DNA from: Ptiloglossa arizonensis
Lineage: Eukaryota; Arthropoda; Insecta; Hymenoptera; Colletidae
Assembly: GCF_051014685.1 (NCBI RefSeq)
Contig: NC_135053.1
Location: 2,480,001-2,544,000, forward strand
Direction: 5' to 3'
Length of the DNA stretch: 64,000 bases
Under the pieces are notes generated by a model. That model was not told where the DNA came from, did not search any database, and saw only the letters and a program-made list of their open reading frames with translations. Position numbers and translations under genes: made by a program. Positions 1 to 9,900 of the stretch are shown in pieces (the first letter of the stretch is position 1; every line of letters starts with the position of its first letter).

Positions 1-567
1 TCGTTTCTCCGTTTATTTCTTCGTTTCTCCATTTATTTCTCCGTTTCTCCGTTCCTTTGTTCGTTTCTCCGTTTCTTTGTTCGTTTCTCCGTTTTTCCGT
101 TTCTCGGTTTATTTCTTCGTTTCTCCATTTATTTCTTTGATTCTCCGTTTCTTTCTTCGTTTCTTCGTTTCTTTCTTCGTTACTCCGTTTCTTTTTTCGT
201 TTCTCCGTTTCTTTCTCCGTTTCTCCGTTTCTTTCTTCGTATCTCCGTTTCTTTGTTCGTTTCTCCGTTTCTTTGTTCGTTTCTCCGTCTCTTTCTTCGT
301 TTCTCCGTTTATATTTTCGTTTCTCCATTTATTTCTCCGTTTCTTTCTTCGTTTCTCCGTTTCATTCTTCGTTTCTCCGTTTCTTTGTTCGTTTCTCCGT
401 TTCTTTCTTCGTTTCTCCGTTTCTTTCTCCGTTTCTCGGTTTATTTCTTCATTTCTCCGTTTCTTTCTTCGCTTCTTCGTTTCTTTCTTCATTTCTCCGT
501 CTCTTTCTTCGTTTCTCCGCTTCTTCCTTCGTTTCATCATTTCTCCGTTTCTCCGTTTCTCCGTTTC
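1..567 (+). repeat. 20-bp minisatellite, left block (pyrimidine-rich strand on +)
   Basis: This is a tandem array of a 20-bp unit close to gtttctccgtttctttcttc, about 28 copies, cut by the left edge of the window. The unit looks composite: two related 8-mers (gtttctcc, gtttcttt) plus a 4-mer (cttc). Variants seen include ttt-a-ttcttc, gtttctccat and ctttgttc. The last copies are short 8-bp units (gtttctcc repeated near 541-567), after which the sequence changes abruptly to AT-rich DNA at gattaaatg. The same boundary sequence occurs at 21482/21483 and, inverted, at 2776/2777. I see no coding role. Confidence 0.97.
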
Positions 568-1359
568 GATTAAATGATTATAATATTTATAATTTCTATT
601 ATATATCATTTGATCTATACTTAAATTAGACACTAATACTGTAAATATTATACATATTTAATTTTTTTTTTAATCTCTTTAGCCTCCAGAAGAATTTTAT
701 TTATACTATTTACTATATATAATAATTTACACAGAATCGGAAATAAATCTAATTATTTATTTATAATAATTATTTTTTTTTCACTTACCATAAAAATTGG
801 GATGTACTCTTTAAATGTTCGATTCATTTCTTTAATTTATTCATTAAATTGAATTAATCTATTCTTTATAATAACTTTAATAAAATTAATCCCTATAATT
901 ATTATAGAACTCATATTAAAATTTAATAATGAAATTTATTTTATTTGCCTAATTAACTTAATTATTGCCCCTATCATTTGCTTAAACAAAAAAATCAATC
1001 ATAATTATTATAGGATATTGATCTGTTATACAAACATCTATTATTGTTATTTTGTTAATAATTAGAAAAAATACATTTTTGACATATCTCATTTTATATT
1101 CAATAATTTCTTTAATTTTAATTTTTATATTTAAAATAATAAAGATTAGCTCTTCTTCCTTATTTAATATATTAACCTCTAATAAAAGAAAAATTATTTT
1201 ATACTCAATAATTATTATGTACACAAATTTCCCACCTATAGCACACTTTATACTGAAATAAATCGTCCTAGATACATTAATAAATTCAAGAATAAAATTT
1301 ACCGTGGAAGGTTTAATTTTACATTTATTCGAAAGATGAAACATACAAAAGTTTGTACA
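568..1359 (+). repeat. Long direct repeat, copy 1 (array boundary plus nad2 relic)
   Basis: This stretch matches 21483-22268 in the same orientation nearly end to end, with scattered substitutions and small indels (792 versus 786 bp). Both copies start at the minisatellite boundary (gattaaatgatta) and share the nad2-derived segment. Both end at gtttgtaca, after which they diverge completely: copy 1 continues into AT-rich DNA and copy 2 into the 175-bp satellite. The first 240 bp is also present inverted at about 2540-2776. The 568-690 part shows no recognisable gene; it may be mitochondrial sequence next to nad2 or unrelated AT-rich DNA. Confidence 0.92.
691..1305 (+). pseudogene. nad2: Nuclear mitochondrial insertion (NUMT): decayed nad2 (NADH dehydrogenase subunit 2), copy 1
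   Basis: Translated with the invertebrate mitochondrial code, this is a broken ND2, a membrane subunit of respiratory complex I. Around 797-900 the frame gives K-I-G-M, then L-N-W-I-N with Trp encoded by TGA at 850-852, then M-T-L-M-K-L-I-P. This is colinear without gaps with the family's K-x-G-(A/M)-x-P-F-H ... W-(I/M)-N ... M-T-W-Q-K-(I/L)-x-P stretch. After an A-run at about 988-994 the frame shifts. The following frame gives G-Y-W-S, L-Y-S-M-I-S-L-I-L-I-F-M-F-K and, at about 1230-1260, F-P-P-M-A-H-F-M-L-K-stop-I-V, matching the L-P-P-F-x-G-F-x-P-K-W-(I/L)-V end of ND2. Lesions: a likely 4-bp loss in the early W-I-G-L-E-(I/M)-N-L motif (about 734-750), a missing segment of roughly 40 codons before 797, the A-run frameshift, and TAA at 1259-1261 in place of the Trp codon. 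It cannot encode a working protein. The assignment is from motif recognition, not a database search. Confidence 0.85.
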
Positions 1360-1699
1360 AAAGTATTTATTTATTTTATCGCACGGTAGGGAATATCATA
1401 CAAATGGAAATACTTATCTCTAATGTCGGTAAATTGTACTTGTCGCGCCATCTAGTTGTGGAAATTAGAACAATTCCTCGACAAACTTGAGCGTTTCTCC
1501 GCCAGGTGTTTTCACCCCTTAAGTGTAGCTTAACCCTTTCTCCAATAGATGGCAACCCATGTAATTACCACGTTACAGGGATTTGTAATTGCGGGTTCAG
1601 AATATATTTGCATACATACAAACTATAATTCCGATATGTAGAGAAATATTCATTTATTTTATCCCACGGCTTCTTCGATCGTATTTGTTCGATCTAACC

Positions 1700-2058
1700 A
1701 AATATTTCAAGAAATTGATGGCTTTTTATACCGAAACATTGTCAAAAATTGTTTAATCTACGGTCCAACGACGGTTGTTAATAATTATGATAAATAAATG
1801 TCAAGATATTGCGAAGTTTGCGGAGGCGAACGGTTTCAGTGAATGTTTGTTCATTTCAGCGATTGTTATTAACATTTACGCATGTTCCCTATATTGATCG
1901 AACAACGTGCATCTTATTTATGTATTGCAATTAATTAAGAAACTTATCGAAATTGATTTTGATCGAGGCTCCACGTTAAAGCGTGTTTCGTAAAGTTTTA
2001 AAGCACGGAAAGTAACAATTGTTCATTAGATACATTAATTTAACATTTGTTTAATTCT
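1700..2058 (+). repeat. Degenerate direct repeat, copy 1
   Basis: This pairs with about 2244-2537. Shared landmarks in order are aatatttcaa, gacggttgttaataattatg, caagatattgcgaa, gtgcatcttatttatg, aattgattttgatcga, aaagttttaaa and ttaacattt. Copy 1 has about 65 extra bases near 1845-1908. The copies differ by many substitutions and indels, so this is an old duplication. No function is evident. Confidence 0.8.
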
Positions 2059-2243
2059 TATAATTTACACAATACGCGTAGAAGTGGTATTTTTTACACA
2101 AAAGTGCCAAAATTCAATTAATCGCTTTTTTAGATAGAAAAATCACCGCGATAAATACATGTGAATCGATAATCGATACGTGTAGCCTTGAGAATGTCAG
2201 TTGGATCTCAAGGTAAAATTCCTTCGCGAACAAGGAATATTTC

Positions 2244-2537
2244 AACGAAATGATATTTTAAGCCATTATTTATACTAGGACATTGTTAATAATTGTCTCA
2301 TGTATGATCCTACGACGGTTGTTAATAATTATGATAAACAAACATCAAGATATTGCGAAATCTTCGAGGGCGAATGGTTTCAATGTGCATCTTATTTATG
2401 CATTAAAAATGATTGATTCGCCTCTAGCAATTGATTTTGATCGAACTTCAAAGTAAAGAGATGTTTCTTAAAGTTTTAAAACATGGAAAGTAATAATTGT
2501 CTACGAGATATATCAATTTAACATTTGATTAATACTT
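2244..2537 (+). repeat. Degenerate direct repeat, copy 2
   Basis: This is the partner of about 1700-2058, with the same landmarks in the same order. It ends where the inverted copy of the island's left edge begins (about 2540). It is more compact than copy 1 and lacks the segment corresponding to about 1845-1908. Confidence 0.8.
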
Positions 2538-2539
2538 GA

Positions 2540-2776
2540 AGAATCGAAATTTTTGGTAAAATAGGTGAATAAAAAATAATTATTATAAATAAATAATTAG
2601 ATTTATTTTCGATTCTGTGTAAATTATTATATACAGTAAATAGTATAAATAAAATGCATCTGGAGGCTAAAGGGATTAAAAAATATATTAAATATGTATT
2701 TAGAGTAATAGTGCATAATTTATCTTTAGCTCAAATGTTTTATAATAGAAATTATAACTATTATAATCATTTAATC
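2540..2776 (-). repeat. Inverted copy of the island's left edge (includes the nad2 5' fragment)
   Basis: The reverse complement of this stretch aligns with about 568-805: the boundary ccgtttcgattaaatgatta, the ctttagcctccaga tract, ttatttatactatttact, ttacacagaatcg and the aaataaatctaattattta run all recur in order. Divergence is clearly higher than between the two direct copies. About 2540-2655 corresponds to the first part of the nad2 relic, so it is a third, minus-strand fragment of that NUMT. It borders a minisatellite block that is also inverted, so the island 568-2776 is bracketed by inverted ends. Confidence 0.88.
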
Positions 2777-3908
2777 GAAACGGAGAAACGGAGAAACGGA
2801 GAAACGGAGAAACGGAGAAACGGAGAAACGGAGAAACGGAGAAACGGAGAAACGGAGAAACGAAGAAACGAAGGAAGAAACGGAGAAACGAAGAAAGAAA
2901 CGGAGAAACGAAGAAAGAAACGGAGAAACGAAGAAATAAATGGAGAAACGAAGAAATAAACGGAGAAACGAAAAAAGAAACGGAGAAACGAAGAAAGAAA
3001 CGAAGAAACGAAGAAAGAAACGGAGAAACGAAGAAAGAAACGGAGAAACGAAGAAAGAAACGGAGAAACGAACAAAGAAACGGAGAAACGATGAAAGAAA
3101 CGGAGAAACGGAGAAATAAATGGAAAAACGAAGAAAGGAGCGGAGAAACGAACTAAGAAACGGAGAAACGAGCAAAGAAACGGAGAAACGAGCAAAGAAA
3201 CGGAGAAACGAACAAAGAAACGGAGAAACGAAGAAAGAAACGGAGAAACGGAGAAGTAAATGGAGAAACGAAGAAATAATCGGAGAAACGAAGAAAGGAA
3301 CGGAGAAACGAACAAAGAAACGGAGAAACGGAGAAACGGAGAAACGGAGAAACGGACAAAGAAACGGAGAAACGGAGAAATAAATGGAGAAACGAACAAA
3401 AAACGGTGAAACGGAGAAACGGAGAAACGGAGAAACGGAAAAACCGAGAAACGGAGATACGGAGAAACCGTGAAACGTAGAAACCGAGAAACGGAGAAAC
3501 GGAGAAACGGAGTATCGGAGAAACGGAGAAACGGAGAAACAGAGAAACCGAGAAACCGAGCAACGGAGAAACGGAGAAACGGAGAAACGGAGAAACGGAG
3601 AAACGGAGAATCGGAGAAACGGAGAAACGGAGAAACGGAGAAACGGAGAAACCGAGAAACGGAGAAACGGAGAAACCGTGAAACGTAGAAACCGAGAAAC
3701 GGAGAAACGGAGAAACGGAGAATCGGAGAAACGGAGAAACGGAGAAACCGAGAAACGGAGAAACGGAGAAACAGAGCAACGGAGAAACCGAGAAACGGAG
3801 AAACGGAGAAACCGAGAAACGGAGAAACGGAGAAACCGAGAAACGGAGAAACGGAGAAACGGAGAAACGGAGAAACGGAGAAACGGAGAAACGGAGAAAC
3901 GGAGAAAC
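2777..3908 (-). repeat. Minisatellite, inverted block (purine-rich strand on +)
   Basis: This is the same repeat family as 1-567 but in the opposite orientation: here the + strand reads gaaacggagaaacgaagaaa. At 2777-2860 and from about 3403 to 3908 the array is a pure or near-pure 8-bp repeat (ggagaaac and one-base variants such as cgagaaac, cgtgaaac, ggagaatc). Between them, 20-bp units dominate. A distinctive variant run (accgtgaaacgtag) occurs at 3467 and at 3675, exactly 208 bp or 26 eight-mers apart, showing a higher-order duplication inside the 8-bp tract. It has no coding significance. Confidence 0.96.
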
Positions 3909-3913
3909 GTTTC
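3904..3913. other. Head-to-head centre of inverted minisatellite arrays
   Basis: The sequence gaaacgtttc is a perfect 10-bp palindrome and marks the exact base where the array polarity flips from purine-rich (ggagaaac) to pyrimidine-rich (tttctttgttcgtttctcc). The flanking arrays are mutually complementary for over 1 kb, so the locus can in principle fold into a very long imperfect hairpin or cruciform. It could be an ancient recombination or fold-back breakpoint, or an assembly join. Confidence 0.85.
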
Positions 3914-6900
3914 TTTGTTCGTTTCTCCGTTTCTTTGTTCGTTTCTCCGTTTCTTTCTTCGTTTCTCCGTTTCTTTGTTCGTTTCTTCGTTTCTTTCTTC
4001 GTTTCTCCGTTTATTTCTTCGTTTCTCCATTTATTTCTCCGTTTCTCCGTTTCTTTCTTCGTTTCTCCGGTTCTTTGATCATTTCTCCGTTTCTTTGTTC
4101 GTTTCTCCGTTTCTTTGTTCGTTTCTCCGTTTCTTTGTTCGTTTCTCCGTTTCTTTGTCCGATTCTCCGTTTATTTCTTCGTTTCTCCATTTATTTCTCC
4201 GCTTCTCCGTTTCTTTCTTCGTTTCTTCATTTATTTCTCCGTTTCTCCGTTTCTATCTTCGTTTATCCGTTTCTTTGTTCGTTTCTCCGTTTCTTTCTTC
4301 GTTTCTCCGTTTCTTTCTTCGTTTCTCGGTTTCTTTCTTCGTTTCTCCGTTTCTTTCTTCGTTTCTCCGTTTCTTTCTTCGTTTCTCCGTTTATTTCTTC
4401 GTTTCTCCGTTTATTTCTTCGTTTCCCCATTTATTTCTCCGTTTCTCCGTTTCTTTCTTCGTTTCTCCGTTTCTTTGTTCGTTTCTCCGTTTATTTGTTC
4501 GTTTCCCCGTTTCTTTCTTCGTTTCTCCGTTTCTTTCTTCGTTTCTCCGTTTCTTTCTTCGTTTCTCCGTTTCTTTCTTCGTTTCTCCGTTTATTTCTTC
4601 GTTTCTCCATTTATTTCTCCGTTTCCTCGTTTCTTTCTTCGTTTGTCGGTTTATTTCTTCGTTTCTCCGTTTCTTTGTTCGTTTCTCCGTTTATTTGTTC
4701 GTTTCCCCGTTTCTTTCTTCGTTTCTCCGTTTCTTTCTTCGTTTCACCGTTTCTTTCTTCGTTTCGCCGTTTCTTTCTTCGTTTCTCCGTTTATTTCTTC
4801 GTTTCTCCATTTATTTCTCAGTTTCCTCGTTTCTTTCTTCGTTTGTCGGTTTATTTCTTCGTTTCTCCGTTTCTTTGTTCGTTTCTCCGTTTCCTTCTTC
4901 GTTTCTCCGTTTCTTTGTTCGTTTCTCCGTTTCTTTCTCCGTTTCTCCGTTTCCTTCTTCGTTTCTCCGTTTCTTTGTTCGTTTCCCCGTTTCTCGGTTT
5001 ATTTCTTCGTTTCTCCATTTATTTCTTCGATTCTCCGTTTCTTTCTTCGTTTCTTCGTTTCTTTCTTCGTTTCTCCGTTTCTTTCTTCGTTTGTCGGTTT
5101 ATTTCTTCGTTTCTCCGTTTCTTTGTTCGTTTCTCCGTTTCCTTCTTCGTTTCTCCGTTTCTTTGTTCGTTTTTCCGTTTCTTTCTCCGTTTCTCGGTTT
5201 ATTTCTTCGTTTCTCCATTTATTTCTCCGATTCTCCGTTTCTTTCTTCGTTTCTTCGTTTCTTTCTTCGTTTCTCCGTTTCTTTCTTCGTTTCTCCCTTT
5301 ATTTCTTCGTTTCTCCATTTATTTCTCCGTTTCTCCGTTTCTTTGTTCGTTTCTCCGTGTCTTTGTTCGTTTCTCCGTTTCTTTCTTCGTTTCTCCGTTT
5401 CTTTCTTCATATCTCCGTTTCTTTCTTCGTTCCTCCGTTTCTTTCTTCGTTTCTCCATTTATTTCTCCGTTTCTCCGTTTCTTTCTTCGTTTGTCGGTTT
5501 ATTTCTTCGTTTCTCCATTTATTTCTCCGATTCTCCGTTTCTTTCTTCGTTCCTCCGTTTCTTTCTTCGTTTCTCCGTTTCTTTCTTCGTTTGTCGGTTT
5601 ATTTCTTCGTTTCTCCGTTTCTTTCTTCGTTTGTCGGTTTATTTCTTCGTTTCTCCGTTTCTTTGTTCGTTTCTCCGTTTCCTTCTTCGTTTCTCCGTTT
5701 CTTTGTTCGTTTCTCCGTTTCCTTCTTCGTTTCTCCGTTTCTTTGTTCGTTTCTCCGTTTCTTTCTCCGTTTCTCGGTTTATTTCTTCGTTTCTCCATTT
5801 ATTTCTCCGATTCTCCGTTTCTTTCTTCGTTTCTTCGTTTCTTTCTTCGTTTCTCCGTTTATTTCTTCGTTTCTCCGTTTCTTTCTTCGTTTCTCCGTTT
5901 ATTTCTTCGTTTCTCCGTTTATTTCTTCGTTTCCCCATTTATTTCTCCGTTTCTCCGTTTCTTTCTTCGTTTCTCCGTTTCTTTGTTCGTTTCTCCGTTT
6001 ATTTGTTCGTTTCCCCGTTTCTTTCTTCGTTTCTCCGTTTCTTTCTTCGTTTCACCGTTTCTTTCTTCGTTTCGCCGTTTCTTTCTTCGTTTCTCCGTTT
6101 ATTTCTTCGTTTCTCCATTTATTTCTCCGTTTCCTCGTTTCTTTCTTCGTTTGTCGGTTTATTTCTTCGTTTCTCCGTTTCTTTCTTCATATCTCCGTTT
6201 CTTTCTTCGTTCCTCCGTTTCTTTCTTCGTTTCTCCATTTATTTCTCCGTTTCTCCGTTTCTTTCTTCGTTTGTCGGTTTATTTCTTCGTTTCTCCATTT
6301 ATTTCTCCGATTCTCCGTTTCTTTCTTCGTTTCTTCGTTTCTTTCTTCGTTTCTCCGTTTCTTTCTTCGTTTCTCCCTTTATTTCTTCGTTTCCCCATTT
6401 ATTTCTCCGTTTCTCCGTTTCTTTCTTCGTTTCTCCGTTTCTTTGTTCGTTTCTCCGTTTTTTTGTTCGTTTCTCCGTTTCTTTGTTCGATTCTCAGTTT
6501 CTTTCTTTGTTTCTCGGTTTCTTTCTCCGTTTCTCCGTTTCTTTGTTCGTTTCTCCGTTTATTTGTTCGTTTCCCCGTTTCTTTGTTCGTTTCTCCGTTT
6601 CTCCGTTTCTTTCTTCGTTTCTCCGTTTCTTTCTTGGTTTCTCCGTTTCCTTCTTCGTTTCTCCGTTTCTTTGTTCGTTTCCCCGTTTCTAGGTTTATTT
6701 CTTCGTTTCTCCATTTATTTCTTCGATTCTCCGTTTCTTTCTTCGTTTCTTCGTTTCTTTCTTCGTTTCTCCGTTTCTTTCTTCGTTTGTCGGTTTATTT
6801 CTACGTTTCTCCGTTTCTTTGTTCGTTTCTCCGTTTCCTTCTTCGTTTCTCCGTTTCTTTGTTCGTTTTTCCGTTTCTTTCTCCGTTTCTCGGTTTATTT

Positions 6901-9900
6901 CTTAGTTTCTCCATTTATTTCTCCGATTCCCCGTTTCGTTCTTCGTTTCTTCGTTTCTCCGTTTCTTTCTTCGTTTCTCCCTTTATTTCTTCGTTTCTCC
7001 ATTTATTTCTCCGTTTCTCCGTTTCTTTGTTCGTTTCTCCGTGTCTTTGTTCGTTTCTCCGTTTCTTTCTTCGTTTCTCCGTTTCTTTCTTCATATCTCC
7101 GTTTCTTTCTTCGTTCCTCCGTTTCTTTCTTCGTTTCTCCGTTTCTTTCTTCGTTTCTCCGTTTATTTCTTTGTTTCTCCATTTATTTCTCCGTTTCTCC
7201 GTTTCTTTCTTCGTTTGTCGGTTTATTTCTTCGTTTCTCCATTTATTTCTCCGATTCTCCGTTTCTTTCTTCGTTCCTCCGTTTCTTTCTTCGTTTCTCC
7301 GTTTCTTTCTTCGTTTCTCCGTTTATTTCTTCGTTTCTCCATTTATTTCTCCGTTTCTCCGTTTCTTTCTTCGTTTGTCGGTGTATTTCTTCGTTTCTCC
7401 ATTTATTTCTCCGATTCTCCGTTTCTTTCTTCGTTTCTTCGTTTCTTTCTTCGTTTCTCCGTTTCTTTGTTCGTTTCTCCGTTTCTTTGTTCGTTTCCCC
7501 GTTCCTTTCTTCGTTTCTCCGTTTCTTTCTTCGTTTCTCCGTTTCTTTCTTCGTTTCTCCGTTTCTTTCTTCGTTTCTCCGTTTATTTCTTCGTTTCTCC
7601 ATTTATTTCTCCGTTTCTCGTTTCTTTCTTCGTTTGTCGGTTTATTTCTTCGTTTCTCCGTTTCTTTGTTCGTTTCTCCGTTTCCTTCTTCGTTTCTCCG
7701 TTTCTTTGTTCGTTTCTCCGTTTCTTTCTCCGTTTCTCGGTTTATTTCTTCGTTTCTCCATTTATTTCTCCGATTCTCCGTTTCTTTCTTCGTTTCTTCG
7801 TTTCTCCGTTTCTTTCTTCGTTTCTCCGTTTCTTTCTTCGTTTCTCCGTTTCTGTCTTCGTTTCTCCGTTTATTTCTTCGTTTCTCCGTTTCTTTCTTCG
7901 TTTCTCCCTTTATTTCTTCGTTTCTCCGTTTCTTTCTTCGTTTCTCCGTTTCTTTCTTCGTTTCTCCGTTTCTTTCTTCGTTTCTCCGTTTCTTTCTTCG
8001 TTTCTCCGTTTATTTCTTCGTTTCTCCATTTATTTCTCCGTTGCCTCGTTTCTTTCTTCGTTTGTCGGTTTATTTCTTCGTTTCTCCGTTTCTTTGTTCG
8101 TTTCTCCGTTTCCTTCTTCGTTTCTCCGTTTCTTTGTTCGTTTCTCCGTTTCTTTCTCCGTTTCTCGGTTTATTTCTTCGTTTCTCCATTTATTTCTCCG
8201 ATTCTCCGTTTCTTTCTTCGTTTCTTCGTTTCTTTCTTCGTTTCTCCGTTTATTTCTTCGTTTCTCCGTTTCTTTCTTCGTTTCTCCGTTTATTTCTTCG
8301 TTTCTCCGTTTATTTCTTCGTTTCCCCATTTATTTCTCCGTTTCTCCGTTTCTTTCTTCGTTTCTCCGTTTCTTTGTTCGTTTCTCCGTTTATTTGTTCG
8401 TTTCCCCGTTTCTTTCTTCGTTTCTCCGTTTCTTTCTTCGTTTCACCGTTTCTTTCTTCGTTTCGCCGTTTCCTTCTTCGTTTCTCCGTTTCTTTGTTCG
8501 TTTCTCCGTTTCTTTCTCCGTTTCTCGGTTTATTTCTTCGTTTCTCCATTTATTTCTCCGATTCTCCGTTTCTTTCTTCGTTTCTTCGTTTCTTTCTTCG
8601 TTTCTCCGTTTATTTCTTCGTTTCTCCGTTTCTTTCTTCGTTTCTCCGTTTCTTTCTTCGTTTCACCGTTTCTTTCTTCGTTTCGCCGTTTCTTTCTTCG
8701 TTTCTCCGTTTATTTCTTCGTTTCTCCATTTATTTCTCAGTTTCCTCGTTTCTTTCTTCGTTTGTCGGTTTATTTCTTCGTTTCTCCGTTTCTTTGTTCG
8801 TTTCTCCGTTTCCTTCTTCGTTTCTCCGTTTCTTTGTTCGTTTCTCCGTTTCTTTCTCCGTTTCTCGTTTTATTTCTACGTTTCTCCATTTATTTCTCCG
8901 ATTCTCCGTTTCTTTCTTCGTTTCTTCGTTTCTTTCTTCGTTTCTCCGTTTCTTTCTTCGTTTCTCCGTTTATTTCTTCGTTTCTCCGTTTATTTCTTCG
9001 TTTCCCCATTTATTTCTCCGTTTCTTTCTTCGTTTCTCCGTTTCTTTGTTCGTTTCTCCGTTTTTTTGTTCGTTTCTCCGTTTCTTTGTTCGATTCTCAG
9101 TTTCTTTCTTTGTTTCTCGGTTTCTTTCTCCGTTTCTCCGTTTCTTTGTTCGTTTCTCCGTTTATTTGTTCGTTTCCCCGTTTCTTTGTTCGTTTCTCCG
9201 TTTCTCCGTTTCTTTCTTCGTTTCTCCGTTTCTTTCTTGGTTTCTGCGTTTCCTTCTTCGTGTCTCCGTTTCTTTGTTCGTTTCCCCGTTTCTCGGTTTA
9301 TTTCTTCGTTTCTCCATTTATTTCTTCGATTCTCCGTTTCTTTCTTCGTTTCTTCGTTTCTTTCTTCGTTTCTCCGTTTCTTTCTTCGTTTGTCGGTTTA
9401 TTTCTTCGTTTCTCCGTTTCTTTGTTCGTTTCTCCGTTTCCTTCTTCGTTTCTCCGTTTCTTTGTTCGTTTTTCCGCTTCTTTCTCCGTTTCTCGGTTTA
9501 TTTCTTCGTTTCTCCATTTATTTCTCCGATTCTCCGTTTCTTTCTTCGTTTCTTCGTTTCTTTCTTCGTTTCTCCGTTTCTTTCTTCGTTTCTCCTTTTA
9601 TTTCTTCGTTTCTCCATTTATTTCTCCGTTTCTCCGTTTCTTTGTTCGTTGCTCCGTGTCTTTGTTCGTTTCTCCGTTTCTTTCTTCGTTTCTCCGTTTC
9701 TTTCTTCATATCTCCGTTTCTTTCTTCGTTCCTCCGTTTCTTTCTTCGTTTCTCCATTTATTTCTCCGTTTCTCCGTTTCTTTCTTCGTTTGTCGGTTTA
9801 TTTCTTTGTTTCTCCATTTATTTCTCCGATTCTCCGTTTCTTTCTTCGTTCCTCCGTTTCTTTCTTCGTTTCTCCGTTTCTTTCTTCGTTTGTCGGTTTA

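Larger units (their letters stand above)
1360..2539. other. AT-rich island interior, no gene recognised
   Basis: This is about 1.2 kb of non-satellite DNA with frequent stops in all frames and no long open frame. It contains a degenerate direct duplication (separate entries). A short repeat, tttattttatc-s-cacgg, occurs at about 1368-1386 and again at about 1654-1671. The patch 1440-1560 is less AT-rich (it includes gcgccatctagttg and a run near gcgtttctccgccaggtg) and reads like ordinary insect intergenic or old repeat DNA. I see no tRNA, transposase motif or splice-supported exon. It could be an old non-autonomous transposon interior or plain intergenic DNA. Confidence 0.6.

Noticed and set aside
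109..633. Charged (E/T/K/R/N) open frames on the opposite strand of the minisatellite
   Set aside because: These are the antisense reading of the same repeat, interrupted wherever the unit mutates to tttattt (TAA on the other strand). Recurrent lengths follow the repeat blocks, not gene structure.
568..690. Mitochondrial tRNA next to nad2 (for example tRNA-Met)
   Set aside because: I could not find a cloverleaf or the conserved anticodon arm; the stretch is too AT-rich and decayed to call.
1360..2539. Possible DNA transposon interior with transposase
   Set aside because: There is no open frame of useful length, no DDE/D-type motif and no recognisable terminal repeats other than the inverted edge already described.
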